A stretch of 64,000 nt of DNA from Chrysaora quinquecirrha (GCA_014526335.1 JACTAT010000032.1:2972217-3036216); one strand, 5' to 3'; positions 22,890 to 34,476 are shown, counted from the first letter of the stretch. Numbers and translations: made by a program. Notes: a model not told the origin generated them from the sequence alone.

Positions 22890-23480
22890 ACAGTCATATT
22901 ATCCAACTTCTACATTTGCAACAGCTAAACGACAGTAACCACAGCCAAACTCTCCAAGTTCTACAGTTACTACATCAAAACGACTCTAACCACAGCCAAA
23001 CTATTCAAGTTTTACAGTAACAACAGCTAAACGACAGTAACCACAGCCAAACTATCCAAGTTCTGCAGTTACTACATCAAAACGACTGTAACCACAGCCA
23101 AACTATTCAAGTTTTACAGTAACAACAGCTAAACGACAGTAACCACAGCCAAACTATCCAAGTTTTACAGTTACAGCAGCTAAACGACAGTAACCACAGC
23201 CAAACTATCCAAGTTCTACAATTAAAACTGCTAAACGATAGTAACCACAGCAAAGCTATCCAGGTTCTATAGTTACAGCAGCAAACAACTGTAACCACAG
23301 CCAAACTTTCCAAGTCTTAAAGTAGCAACAGCTAAACGATGGTAACCACAACCAAACTATCCAAGTTCTATAGTTACAACAGCAAACAACTGTAACCACA
23401 GCCAAACTATCCAAGTCTTAAAGTAACAACAGCTAAACGACAGTAACCAAAGCCAAACTTTCAAAGTTCTACAGTTACTA
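22890..23480. repeat. 51-bp minisatellite, about eleven copies
   Basis: The motif CCACAGCCAAACTATCCAAG recurs with 51-base spacing (ACAGCC at 22941, 22992, 23043, 23094). Each unit also carries CAGTTACTACA and TAAACGACAGTAA variants. From 23480 to about 23760 it decays into irregular TACAGTTACTACAGC repeats. Confidence 0.9.
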
Positions 23481-23799
23481 CAGATAAGCTACAGTTGTTT
23501 AATCTGAAATACAGTTACTACAGCGAAACTACTGTCACTATAGCGAAGCTATTCTACGTAAGTACTACAGTTACTACAGCTGAACTATAGTTAATGTATA
23601 CATTAACTACAGCAAAAGTACTAAAGTTGTATAGTTACTACAGCTTAACCGAAGTTAAACTACAGTCATTACAGCCGGAATAGAGTTACTACAGCCAAAC
23701 TACAGTTAATAAAACTTACCTGCAGTTACTAAAACTAAAGTACAGTTTCTAAAATTAATCTACATTCAATAGGCATTGAAGTAAGTTCTTCAAATATCT

Positions 23800-24362
23800 T
23801 CAACATATGTTGGTATCCTCATTGACTTTAATTTTCATCTCAGACATCATGATGTTACCATAATCTTTAATTGTGACCCAGGACGTGTATTTAGGATCAG
23901 CGTTATTGCTATTAGGATAAAGATTATTTAGACCCGACCACATGCATGCATTGTACCACCATCCCCCTTTCTGAGCAGCAGCACAGTTGACTGTCTCAAA
24001 AGCATCATGATCTTTGTCATAAGTCGAGAATTTCATTCCATTATGATATGCCAACGAATCACCAGCATTTCCAGAAAATCCACTGATATTCAGTCGATAA
24101 CCATCAGCCTCGTTTCCAATTTGAAAAAATTAATACGCTGCATAAAGCATCTTATTTGGGTAGGATCGATGTTTCATTGTGGCATTCAGAATGGCTCCTT
24201 TGCAAGGACCGGCCAAGGCGTGTAACGTTTCCAGCCCAATCCAGAAATTTCCAGAAGGGTCACCAAAGCCACATTTATAACCTCCCCAATTGCGCTCAAA
24301 ATTGACTGATGCATTGACTCTTCTTTGGATCACAATCCATTCGTCTTGAGCCGTCTTTTCAA
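23800..24362 (-). pseudogene. Fibrinogen C-terminal domain exon
   Basis: This single exon of 563 bases covers almost the whole domain. The acceptor is TTTCAG. It has the usual WxxIQRR start, the HNGMKFST(Y)D calcium-site region, the NCA and WWYNAC cysteines, and a terminal EMKI strand. One in-frame TAA interrupts it at 24130-24132. Confidence 0.88.
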
Positions 24363-24881
24363 CTGAAACATAATGGAAAGGGTTTGATGAGAGTAAAACT
24401 GTTTTAAATGATCAGCGATGACTTATGAGGTTGCTAATGCTGTGATATTCCTTTAACTCAACCTGCTATGTATTCCAGCAATCTACTTATTAATCTGCCT
24501 CGTCACACAGGCCCACCACGAGTTCTTGTCGTACAAAACACTTGCATTGCCCAATTCTTCCCGTTAACGTAGGGTTAGCACTACATATGGCCCATGAGGG
24601 GCTATCGCTGGAACTTGTGTTGTATCGCTGCTTGCCGTATCAATGTCTCACATTTTCGCAAATCTGTCGTATGGCAAATCTAAACCCCACTATCCCACGA
24701 TTTATTTCTGAATTCTTGGTTGAACGAATGCTATTAGGTGTCTATAATTGCTGGTTGGCAGCTGGAAAACTGATCTGGATCATATTGATTGTGGCTCAAA
24801 TTACACGAGAAAAGGGAGGCTTGAAATGCGAGACAATCTTTGTCGGGAAACAGATGAAACGCAGTGCAAACGTGCACTTTA

Positions 24882-25278
24882 GGGGCGTATTTTTTGGTCG
24901 CATCCTGTTTTCAGCAGACGCCTTCTCTTTTCAGCAGACGTCGAAACGTATTTTTTGGTACAGTCTTCTGAAAACGGCAGGTTTTGCAGGTCTCCAAAAC
25001 CTTCTGCTGGCAAAGCTGGAAGGTGTCGCAGACTTACAAGGAATCTCGTTCTGAAGTTGTACACGTTTAAAATGGGCTGCCCAAAAGAAATTATCGGCAT
25101 CCCGTAATAACGACACATGCTCAGTGTTGCAGCCACGGAAACGGAAGCCTTATTCGATTTGCGTAGGATTTTCGGCAGCCGTGTTTTATTGGTAAAAGAA
25201 ACTTTTCCTTGCTAAGTCTACAGTTTTCAAAATTCGGAGAGTCTGCCAAAAACAAAAGGTTACCAAAAAATACGCCCT
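24882..25278. mobile_element. MITE in the FREP intron
   Basis: The left terminus GGGGCGTATTTTTTGGT and right terminus ACCAAAAAATACGCCCTA are inverted copies bounding about 397 bases. The interior has no transposase. A repeated TTTTCAGCAGACG lies near the left end. Target duplication is unclear. Confidence 0.75.
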
Positions 25279-25715
25279 AGATTAGATCTATGGTTCTAAC
25301 ACACGAAAAGAGTACGAGTACGAGATGAGTGACATTTCATACCAAAAAAGTCATAGTTCAATAAATTAAGTAAAAGTAAAAGTATAATTGAAAAATATAA
25401 TATCGACACCAAATTCTCACCTTCTTTTTCCCACACAATAACAGGCCTTTTTATATTCTTCAACTCAGCTTCACCATGCACGATTTGAAAAGTGTTGGTA
25501 TCTTTATACTTGACCACATGTGTGCAGGAATCTTTACGTCCGCATTTGTAATATTCAGCATTGATTATTGGTTCGTCATGACTGTTGTTTTCTCCATCGT
25601 TCTTGTTTGTTAGTTTACGAAAAAAATGACTTGTAGCTTGGATGTTGCAATCGTTGGCCACAGAGTTTTTTATGGAGAGTGCCACTATCAGAAGTAGAGC
25701 TCCAACTTTTGACAT

Positions 25716-26457
25716 GACTGTTTTTTATCCAAGAAACGATTCTTTAGTAACGGAACGTCTCAATTTCAACTGAGTCTCGACTTTTTACCATCCGTTTATA
25801 TCCCCCGTTATGCATTATTTAGTTGGATCGTCTGGACCAAGACCGCAAATCAATAACAGTTTTAGCTGACGTCTCTTAATTGACAAGTTTTCAGACGTTA
25901 GATGATGTTTTGCTTCAACCAGGGGGTTACCTCCTGCATGCAAAAAAAACATCTGAAGATTTTTGCAACGATGATTCGCCAATGGGAAAGGCGGTTCTCG
26001 GTATCGGTTTGGCTTTTCGTTACTGAGTCTTGCTTTTGTCCTCCAGTGCTGCTTTGGCCACTCGTGGTTGCAAATGTTGCAATGCTGCATAGTCAATTTA
26101 TTGCTGCAAGTTGCAGTGCCTAATAAGTAAACTGTGGTTGAAAGATTTTCACTGCCGCTTTGAATATTCGTTTTTGCACCTTACAGCCACGACCAACTAT
26201 TTTCAACCCCAATCACTGCTCCATATTAACGTACATTCCGAAGGACGTTGGAGTGAGTTGTTTTGTCACGTATCCGGAGATATTGGCCTAATACGGCCTA
26301 ACTTAACTTCAGATTAGTTCAGCTGACTTCAGATTTAGTTCTCATAAACCCTGAAGAAGTTTTGCATGGCATGCCGTTTTCCTTCCTTTTCAAATATAAT
26401 AAACTTGACGGTAACTGACTAAGCCGCTTAACCATTCATTCCGCACCCTACGCATTT
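25716..26457. other. Upstream flank of the FREP-like gene
   Basis: No gene seen. The region directly upstream of the ATG at 25715 should hold the promoter, but I see no distinct element. Confidence 0.35.
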
Positions 26458-26925
26458 CCGGGGGGGTACTTCAATGTGTCCATGATTAGACGTCAATCTG
26501 GACTATGATAAAAGGACCCATTTGTATGATAAGATTTTCAAGGATTTCTGACCCATTTGCATGAAAATCGGGAAATTTCAAGCCCTTGTGTATGAATTTG
26601 GTTGATTTTAAAACCCTTTTACAGTGCTAGAATTCACGAAAAGTCCCGCAAAATCGAATCTGATGGCGATTCTTTGCAATCAATGTGACCGAGCTCTGTT
26701 GTTGCTGCTAATTCATCGTTTCGAAAGCAAAAACACAGTAGAAAGGTTGTCAGCCACTTTGCGGTAAATCATTATGGGACCTATTAGCAAGCAAATCCTA
26801 AAATACCAACCCATCAACCAGTATCGAGCAGAATATCAGACCCATGTGTAGAGAATTTCAGTCGAAAAAAACCCATCCATATGAGCGGCACGTCCAGTAT
26901 GTCTACATATTGAAGTACCCCCAGG
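26458..26925. mobile_element. C/G-run MITE (family A), copy 1
   Basis: The left end CCGGGGGGGTACTTCAATGT pairs with the right end ACATATTGAAGTACCCCCAGG. An inner pair, GACGTCAATCTGGAC / GGCACGTCCAG, also matches roughly. It is non-coding and belongs to the same family as 27431-27775 and 49812-50210. Confidence 0.75.
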
Positions 26926-27422
26926 ATGCATGTATGCGTCCCTCGCGTGGATTTATAGCTCAAGCTTCGATCCCAACGTCTGTAAGAAACAAAGAAAAAC
27001 GCATCTTTCCTTCTCGTTCTCGTAGAATGTTTTGGTAAGCGACGGGTATGCAAACTAACCTATTTTCAGTGCACGGTCGACCACAGGAGGCCCAATCGCA
27101 TAAATAACATGAATGATGTAACCATGATGCAACCTTACTTGTCTAAAATGCCTGAAACGTCCTATTTTCAATAAAGATATTTGGTTGTTGTTGTTGTTCG
27201 GAAAACGCCACATTGTAATAGCTTTATGCGTATATATTAAATAATAACAAGGAGGGAAGCTTTTTGAATAGTCTTGATATAGCATTGTTTTATTTAGCCT
27301 GAAATTCGGTGAATTTTGCGTTAAACGCCAACTTCTTTACATCAAAATGTTCCCCACCACCTAAACTGTTAAAAGAGTACATTTGTTTTCACTGTCCTTA
27401 AATTAATCATTTAAAACAGGTA
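26926..27422. other. Gene-free spacer between two MITEs
   Basis: No supported gene; short GTTGTTGTTG repeat near 27184-27198. Confidence 0.4.
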
Positions 27423-27430
27423 CGAAAATG

Positions 27431-27775
27431 CCCGGGGGGGTAACTTCAATAGATCAGTGACGGTGGTATGCCATTTTCGTAATAAAAAGTTGACCCCAAA
27501 AGTTGTGAAAATTCTAAAAAGTATACCCCAAAGTTCACAAAGAAACATGAATATAGTACAAAGAAATACTTAAAACTCTGTTTATAGAATTATACAGCTG
27601 AAATATATTTTGCAATTACTGTGACTTTATCAAAATTGATCATCTTAGCAAAAATGATACCCCAAGTTTGTAATTTTAGCAAATTTGATACCCCAAAATT
27701 TATTTTCCACCCCTACAAAGGTACCTAAAAAAATGGCACATCCCGTACCCATACATATGGGAGTTACCCCCCGGG
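27431..27775. mobile_element. C/G-run MITE (family A), copy 2, with 8-bp target duplication
   Basis: The termini CCCGGGGGGGTAACTTC and GAGTTACCCCCCGGG are inverted. The eight bases CGAAAATG occur directly outside both ends (27423-27430 and 27776-27783). An 8-bp duplication is typical of hAT and a few other superfamilies. It has no coding capacity. Confidence 0.88.
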
Positions 27776-27783
27776 CGAAAATG

Positions 27784-28350
27784 TTTCATCTATCCGGCGG
27801 TTTGATTGAAATCTACCCAGGCTCGGTGCTATCACTGTGGCCATTTTTCAGATCTCAAAGTGTAAAAAAATTTCAGTAATCGGTTAATAAGTCTATACGT
27901 TAAATTTCATATTATACATGAAAATGGTTTAGAACATGTTAAAAATTGGAACAACCCATGGATTAATCAGACAAACCCCGTTTTTCCAGGTCCTATAGTC
28001 GACCATTTTTTATCACTATTGTTTGTAAAATTTTCATTCCATTTTCTCGGTTACTGGTATAACATGCATTTATGTTTTATATTTAATCAAGAATACATTT
28101 TTCAGTATTATAGAAACCTTTAAAAATTTATGAAAAACCTGTGGAAAACATCTGATATGAGCAATTGTTTATAACAAGAACTGAATTGAATACTCTCTTA
28201 AGCCGATATGCTTTCAATTTGGCCGATTAAAAATTTAGGGACACTTAAGGCAAAACATTACTGTTGTTGAGTCATAGACAATTTCAAAATTGCGAAAAAA
28301 AGCGGGAACATCTTTGAATACATTTGACAGAATACATATTAACGTCTCCC
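27784..28350. other. Gene-free AT-rich stretch
   Basis: Nothing recognisable beyond AT-rich sequence before the satellite. Confidence 0.4.
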
Positions 28351-28367
28351 GAGAGTATAAACGTCAG

Positions 28368-29975
28368 TACAGTGGATGGATATCATCAGTACAGTGGAGG
28401 TATATTATCAGTACAGTGGAGGGATATCATCAGTACAGTGGAGGGATATCATCAGTACAGTGGAGGGATATCATTAGTACAGTGGAGGGATATCATCAGT
28501 ACAGTGGAGGGATATCATCAGTACAGTGGAGGGATATCATCAGTACAGTGGAGGATATCATCAGTACAGTGGAGGGATATCATCAGTACAGTGGAGGGAT
28601 ATCATCAGTACAGTGGAGGGATATCATCAGTACAGTGGAGGGATATCATCAGTACAGTGGAGGGATATCATCAGTACAGTGGAGGGATATCATCAGTACA
28701 GTGGATGGATATCATCTGTACAGTGGAGGGATATCATCAGTACAGTGGATGGATATCATCAGTACAGGGGAAGGATATCATCAGTACAGTGAAGGGATAT
28801 CATCAGTACAGTGGAGGGACATGATCAAGTACAGTGGATGGATATCATCAGTACAGGGATGAATATCATCAGTACAGTGGAGGGACATGATCAAGTACAG
28901 TTGAGGGATATCATCAGTACAGTGGAGGGACATGATCAAGTACAGTGGATGGATATCATCAGTACAGTGGAGGGATATCATCAGTACAGTGGAGGGATAT
29001 CATCAGTACAGTGGAGGGACATGATCAAGTACAGTGGATGGATATTATCAGTACAGGGGAAGGATATCATCAGTACAGTGGAGGGATATCATCAGTACAG
29101 TGGAGGGACATGATCAAGTACAGTGGATGGATATCATCAGTACAGTGGAGGGATATCATCAGTACAGTGGAGGGACATGATCAAGTACAGTGGATGGATA
29201 TCATCAGTACAGGGGAAGGATATCATCAGTACAGTGGAGGGATATCATCAGTACAGTGGAGGGACATGATAAAGTTCAGTGGATGGATATCATCAGTACA
29301 AGGGAAGAATATCATCAGTACAGTGGAGGGACATGATCAAGTACAGTTGAGGGATATCATCAGTACAGTGGAGGGATATCATCAGTAGAGTGGAGGAACA
29401 TGATCAAGTCCAGTTGAGGGATATCATCAGTACAGTGGAGGGATATCATCAGTACAGCGGAGGGACATGATCAAGTACAGTGGATGGATATCATCAGTAC
29501 AGTGGAGGGATATCATCAGTACAGTGGAGGGACATGATCAAGTACAGTGGATGGACATCATCAGTACAGGGGAAGGATATCATCAGTACAGTGGAGGGAT
29601 ATCATCAGTACAGTGGAGGGACATGATAAAGTTCAGTGGATGGATATCATCAGTACAAGGGAAGAATATCATCAGTACAGTGGAGGGACATGATCAAGTA
29701 CAGTTGAGGGATATCATCAGTACAGTGGAGGGATATCATCAGTAGAGTGGAGGAACATGATCAAGTCCAGTTGAGGGATATCATCACTACAGTGGAGGGA
29801 TATCATCAGTACAGTGGAGGGACATGATCAAGTACAGTTGAGGGATATCATCAGTACAGTGGAGGGATATCATCAGTAGAGTGGAGGAACATGATCAAGT
29901 ACAGTTGAGGGATATCATCAGTACAGTTGAGGGATATCATCAGTACAGTGGAGGATGTTCAGTACTGTGGAGGGA
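28368..29975. repeat. 22-bp satellite with higher-order structure
   Basis: About 70 copies of ATATCATCAGTACAGTGGAG-type units. From about 28810 a variant with ACATGATCAAGTACAG alternates in, giving longer compound blocks. A block with ACATGATAAAGTTCAG is repeated 357 bases apart (29264 and 29621) with almost no change. The array is bounded by GAGAGTATAAACGTCAG at 28351-28367 and 30000-30016. Long open frames here come from the 22-bp period. Confidence 0.95.
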
Positions 29976-30016
29976 TTTGTTTTTTCGTCTGACAATCCTG
30001 AGAGTATAAACGTCAG

Positions 30017-30089
30017 ACAAAGGCCGAAACAGTTGAATTGGGCGGAATTTATACCCAGATGCGAATAGAAATGCATCATTCAGAAAACT
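30017..30089. repeat. Dispersed repeat G, copy 2
   Basis: GGCGGAATTTATACCCAGAT and AAATGCATCATTCAGA match 15780-15860. The shared tract begins next to the satellite's right flank. Confidence 0.6.
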
Positions 30090-30497
30090 AAGGCACTGGC
30101 CAATCAAACATTGTTGATCCAACATTTGAAATTTGCTGGTCAACATTGCTTGCCCAACGTTTTTTGCGTGTGCCAAGCAAAAATTATTTTGAACTTTTCA
30201 AAACATCCCGCGACAAATTTTGCGTATTTTTGCTTGTCAAGCAGTGTTTGATCGTTTTGCCGCCTTTCCAACACTGCGTGTCAAACATTTCTTTTTTTTG
30301 ACAAACTGTAACAACTCGCAGCATTTCACCTCCTAGGAACATTTCTTAGCAACAAGGTGGTGTTCGTGCTTGTGTATTAGCAATAACATCGTTGTTGGAC
30401 AGCAATGTTTTCGGACGTGGCCAAACGGTCAAACAGTTGTTGTAAAGCAAATCTGAAATGTTGGACAAACAATGTTTGATCGTTTGGCCAGGGCCTA
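30090..30497. mobile_element. MITE family B, copy 1
   Basis: The left end GGCACTGGCCAATCAAACAT and right end ATGTTTGATCGTTTGGCCAG are inverted. The interior repeats CAAACATT/AATGTTTG many times in both orientations. A second copy lies at 48413-48676. Confidence 0.7.
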
Positions 30498-31009
30498 AAA
30501 CTGGTTATCCTAATTTTGCAAAAAATGATTCATTTGCCTGTCGATGTGTGGATAGAAGATTAAATCCGGATATCTATCTGGTGCGATCCTCCGCGCAGAG
30601 ATCTATTGTCACGCAAAATTTCTGTGTCTGTGGTGCGGCGGAATTTTTCTCTTTCCATACGAAGAATTTCGCAAACTTGAGATCCGTTGAAGCAGCGCGC
30701 TTTTACATATTGATACATTATATTCGTTTTGATGAAAGCGCTGACAGCATCCCGACTCAAACGCTAGAAGCATTGTCTAGGGAAGATATTTTCAAAACTA
30801 GTAAAATACCGCGTTTCCGAGAGAAAGCACCCGTAAGCCGGATCTCCCCTAAGTAAAATCTTCCGCGAGAAGAGGTTGTACAAAGAGCCATTTAGGTCAT
30901 TTATACTTTTCGTCAATCGCTCCGCTGAAAAGTCGAAGCGGAAATTTGTACTAGGCTTGTTTGTCTTAGATTTTCTAAATTTCGATAAGAACACCCCTTG
31001 TAGTATCTT
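30498..31009. other. Unassigned spacer between satellite blocks
   Basis: The plus-strand open stretch 30458-30856 has no start context or motif. I do not support a gene. Confidence 0.35.
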
Positions 31010-31400
31010 TCCAGTACAGTGGAATGTGTGCAGTGCAACGGTAGGATATCATCAGTGCAGTGGAGGGATATCATCAGTATAGTGGAGGAATATCATCAGT
31101 GCAATGGAGGGATAACATCAGTATAGTGAAGGATATTAGAACAGTGGAGGGATATCATCAGTACAGTGGAGGAATATCATCAGTACAGTGAAGGAATATC
31201 ATCAGTGTAGTGGAGGAATATCATCAGTGTAGTGGAGGGATATCATGAGTACATTGGAGGGATATTATCAGTGCAGTGAAGGATTTTTCGTAAGAGTGTA
31301 GGGATATCATCATAACAGTGGAGGGATATCACCAGTACAGATGACATCATCAGTAAAGTGGAAGATGTTCAGTACAATGGACCCATGTTCAACTTTGCTT
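31010..31400. repeat. 22-bp satellite, second block (degenerate)
   Basis: The same GGATATCATCAGTACAGTGG unit resumes with many substitutions and irregular spacing, consistent with an older or shrinking edge of the array at 28368-29975. Confidence 0.85.
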
Positions 31401-31460
31401 TGTGCTTTTCAAGCGTCCGGATTTCAACAAGACCAGTTCGATAATCAAGACAACATAATC

Positions 31461-31556
31461 ATTAACATTAGCATTAACATTAACATTAACATTAACATTA
31501 ACATTAACATTAACATTAACATTAACATTAACATTAACATTAACATTAACATTAAC
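31461..31556. repeat. (ATTAAC)n microsatellite
   Basis: About sixteen perfect copies of the hexamer ATTAAC, preceded by one variant. It is not the animal telomere repeat. Confidence 0.95.
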
Positions 31557-31794
31557 CTTGAATATAAGATTAAGAGGACGTAAAGCCACTTAAAGGCACA
31601 ATCTCTTAGAGGGGGAGGCCTTTTTGGGTTGAGTCTTTGGGAGGAATTAGTCCTTGCAAGGCGGTGATCAAAATGGGCAAGGGCTAGTCTGAATATACTA
31701 AAATAAAGTGAAAAATTAAGGAAATTCCAGACGTAAAACCTAAGTTAGGTTTTCTTAAGAATGAAAACTTATCAAAGTTTCAAATATTACCTTT

Positions 31795-32095
31795 TTTTCC
31801 CATACAGTGATTTGCCGTCTTATGCTCTTAAATTCTGCTTCACCATGCACATCTCTGATATGTCATTGTATCTTTAAATTTAACAACATGCGTGCAGGAA
31901 TCTTTACGCCCATATTTGTAATATTGAGGATTGATCATTGGCTCACCATGAGTGTAGTTTTCTTCTTCTCTACTCTTGGTTACTTTGTGATAAATATCTT
32001 TTTTGACGTTACACTCATTTTCATTGACGTTGCATTCTTCTCATGTTTTGTGAAGAGCGCGACAATCAGAAGCAGAATTCTCACTTTTGACGTCA
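31795..32095 (-). pseudogene. Decayed copy of the FREP-like first exon
   Basis: Reverse-strand sequence follows the exon at 25421-25715: a start and signal region (MTSKVRILLLIVAL), then YYKYGRKDSCTHVVKFKDT in another frame. One Cys of KCGRKDSC is Tyr here, and at least one frame shift separates the signal peptide from the rest. No fibrinogen exon follows on this strand before the satellite. It is a duplicated, broken first exon. Confidence 0.7.
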
Positions 32096-32279
32096 TTTTT
32101 GTGTTTGATGAAAATACTGTAGGTCATCTAGTTCCTGACACCTGAAAGTCGCGCATTCTTCTTATGTTCTACAAGCTGTCATATTTTAATGTATGCATTA
32201 TTGAAGGCGTTCGTATTGCTATGGCATATCAAACGGGTTTAAGAAATGACTTTTTGTTATGTATTTGAAACAGGCTCAC

Positions 32280-32580
32280 GATGGTTGAAACTCGGGCTTT
32301 ATGACTTGGATATTTACTCGACGATTTCATTGAGCTTGTTTAGCTCAATGGTAACGTCGTTGGCTCTCCAGTCGTGCAGTCCAAATTCGAATGCAGTCAA
32401 TTGTGGTATGCCATTTGTGGAAAGATTTATCCTAGTGTTCACCGTTCTTGACAAAGATATACACAAATCCATGGTACTGAAAAAACGTTCAGCATGGCTG
32501 AAACACGTAAGCAAACGGGAGGAGATCTTTGGGCTGTATGACTTGGACAGAAAATCGAAGATTTCATTGAGCCTTTAGAA
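32280..32580 (-). other. Unassigned frame with an internal direct repeat
   Basis: Reverse-strand sequence reads LNEIFDFLSKSY...FEFGLHDWRANDVTIELNKLNEIVE, with the LNEI-coding DNA occurring twice, about 240 bp apart. It may be a gene remnant. I do not recognise it. Confidence 0.25.
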
Positions 32581-33190
32581 CATTGAGTTCTCGTAGAGTT
32601 GAGGGCTATCGTCAGTAATGTGGAGGGATGCTATTTGATGATGTTATTTTTAGTTGAATAATACAATTGAGGAATGCATAATCTAAACGGTATACCTATG
32701 CCCTGGTAAGCAAAAGCAAGTTAGTCTCAAAGTGCGAGAAACATAAAATCTTTGAACATACTAAAGCTTTTTTCGTCTGACACTCCAATAAGCTTGCGGG
32801 ATTGGATTTCCAAGAGATTTTTCTACTAAGGGAATACTCTCCTTGTGCAACGACTGGAATTGCGGTCGTTTTAGGGGGGAAGGGCGGCAAGTTTTGCTCC
32901 AAATTCATGAATAACGCAAAAAAGAGAGTATAGGAATCTTTAATTATCAATCTTGAAATATCTGCATGAAATTCAGGAAATAAGATGCAAACAACTCATA
33001 AACAGGAAAATACTTTATTAAATGCTTTTTGAGCAGATGCGGTGCAACTTCAATCTTTTCTTTCACTTTACCCTTTGTTTCCCAAATTATGAAATACTCT
33101 TCATATCTCACTCAAATTTCCAAATTAAATATATTTGGGTATGAACATGACAAAACAAGTGAAAAAATTGACCAGGGGGGCCTGGGGCCT
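32581..33190. other. Gene-free stretch left of the LTR element
   Basis: A few satellite-like GGAGGGATGC bases near 32620; otherwise nothing recognised. Confidence 0.35.
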
Positions 33191-33365
33191 TGTAACAGTG
33201 ATGAAACTGCTACTTGAGTAGTGCGAGACGAGAGATGCGACTCGTGTAAAGAGTGAAAACTGACTAACTATAATTAATTACATTACAAGTTTATATACAA
33301 AGCGGAAGTACTTAATTAGCATAAATTAGAATATAGAACAAAGAGTAATCATTAGTCCTGTTACA
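33191..33365 (-). repeat. 3' LTR (175 bp)
   Basis: Identical by eye to 34477-34651. Preceded by GCCT at 33187-33190. Confidence 0.93.
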
Positions 33366-33446
33366 GTCCGGCCTTCCTATAGAAAAAAAAGAAAGGAAGT
33401 TTCTTTTTTTTTAGGATAGAACTAAGTGAAAGAATTAACGAATTGA

Positions 33447-34340
33447 TTACTTAATAACAGAAGTCCATGCAAAAATAGTATTAGGAGGCGGATCTTTAAA
33501 ATCAAACTCAAGTTTAAATCCCATTGTCTCATCTTGAAAATCTATTTCATTCTTTGAATAATCAAGGACTGCATTTGTTTTCTGAAGGTGATTGAATCCA
33601 AAAACAATATCGAATGTGAGATTCGGAACAACAACCATTTGAAACTTTACACTTCGGCCATTTGAAAAAGTAATCGGCACAACAATAGTTTCTTTTACTG
33701 AAAACGGTTGGCTATTGACTGAGATGAGCTGACCATTGAAAGATGTTGATTGTGACGTTGAACAGGAATCAGAGGCTTTCAGAATTTGCAATGCATGATT
33801 CTTTGAAACAACGGACAGTGAAAGACCAGTAGATATTGCCATGTCAACTTTCTCATTAACAGAGGTGACAGAAACTGAAGGGATTCCAGTGTTCGGCAAA
33901 ATAATAGGTTGCTGTGGAGATGAATAACAACAAGCAGAAGGCGTTCCAGCGGAAGACTTTTCCGAAGACTTTGCTTTTGAGGAAGACGAAGATTTTGACA
34001 AAAATACTTCATTAAATTTACTGACCAGAGACTCTAATTTCGATATAAGCGTCTGCGCAGTTGACAACACATCCTTGCTCCACATTCCTTTTGATGATTG
34101 AGAGCTTTGAAGCGGATAAATGTGAAAATAAGCTTTGCAACCAAGCTTTAAACAAATAGAACATCTGTGATCACGATTATGCATACATTTCTCAGGATGA
34201 CTTTCGTACTGACAAGATGATTCTAAAAATCTGTTATAGTCTCTGCAAATTGAAAACTCTAAATCTTTCGTTATGAGTTTTAGGCAATTAGACTTGAAAT
34301 GTCCGAATCCTTTGCAATAACTGCAGGCGAATAAACCCAT
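33447..34340 (-). CDS. Gag-like zinc-knuckle and retropepsin-like protein
   Basis: The 297-residue frame starts with an ATG at 34340. It has a CCHC knuckle (CSYCKGFGHFKSNC, residues 6-19) and a second Cys/His cluster at about 52-73. A Ser/Lys-rich linker follows (115-135). From about 165 there is a retropepsin-like region, but the DTG/DSG catalytic site reads STG (170-172). The FDIVFGFNHLQ strand near 243-253 is preserved. Loss of the Asp argues against proteolysis. It may package or bind RNA. Confidence 0.75.
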   Translation of the reverse strand: MGLFACSYCKGFGHFKSNCLKLITKDLEFSICRDYNRFLESSCQYESHPEKCMHNRDHRCSICLKLGCKAYFHIYPLQSSQSSKGMWSKDVLSTAQTLISKLESLVSKFNEVFLSKSSSSSKAKSSEKSSAGTPSACCYSSPQQPIILPNTGIPSVSVTSVNEKVDMAISTGLSLSVVSKNHALQILKASDSCSTSQSTSFNGQLISVNSQPFSVKETIVVPITFSNGRSVKFQMVVVPNLTFDIVFGFNHLQKTNAVLDYSKNEIDFQDETMGFKLEFDFKDPPPNTIFAWTSVIK

Positions 34341-34476
34341 CTTCTATAATTCGTCGCAATAAATTTCTTCAAAACACAACACGGTGTTATTCGGCAAAAA
34401 GACAAAAAGCAAGACGAATGATCAACGACAATAAAGTATAGGTACGCGATAGATCTTCTTTAGATTCTCCACCAAA

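Larger units (their letters stand above)
23800..25715 (-). pseudogene. Fibrinogen-domain lectin (FREP-like) gene with a nonsense codon
   Basis: Exon 1 (25715-25421) has a signal peptide (MSKVGALLLIVALSIKNSVA) and a short region with YKCGRKDSC. It ends AAG|GTGAGA. Exon 2 (24362-23800) encodes a fibrinogen C-terminal domain: WIVIQRRVNAS, FWIGLE, YHNGMKFSTYDKDHD and GGWWYNACMWSGLNNLYP, ending EMKIKVN. The junction completes Val in phase. Exon 2 is open throughout except a TAA at 24132-24130, between the TYR-rich strand and FFQIGNEADGY. Fibrinogen-related lectins bind microbial glycans in invertebrate immunity. The stop would remove over half of the domain, so this copy is a pseudogene, a null allele or a sequence error. 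Confidence 0.85.

Noticed and set aside
24542..25054. 170-codon plus-strand open frame
   Set aside because: It lies in the lectin intron and runs into a MITE; no recognisable motif and atypical composition.
28290..29745. Several GGISSVQWRDIIST-type repeat proteins
   Set aside because: A 22-bp unit with no stop reads open in every plus frame; no start context, domain or splice structure.
28368..29975. Possible CRISPR-like array
   Set aside because: Units are contiguous 22-bp tandem copies without unique spacers, in a eukaryotic genome.
30458..30856. 132-codon plus-strand frame
   Set aside because: It begins inside a MITE terminus and shows no recognisable protein feature.
31461..31556. Telomere-like repeat
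   Set aside because: The hexamer is ATTAAC, not TTAGGG, and it lies inside the contig.
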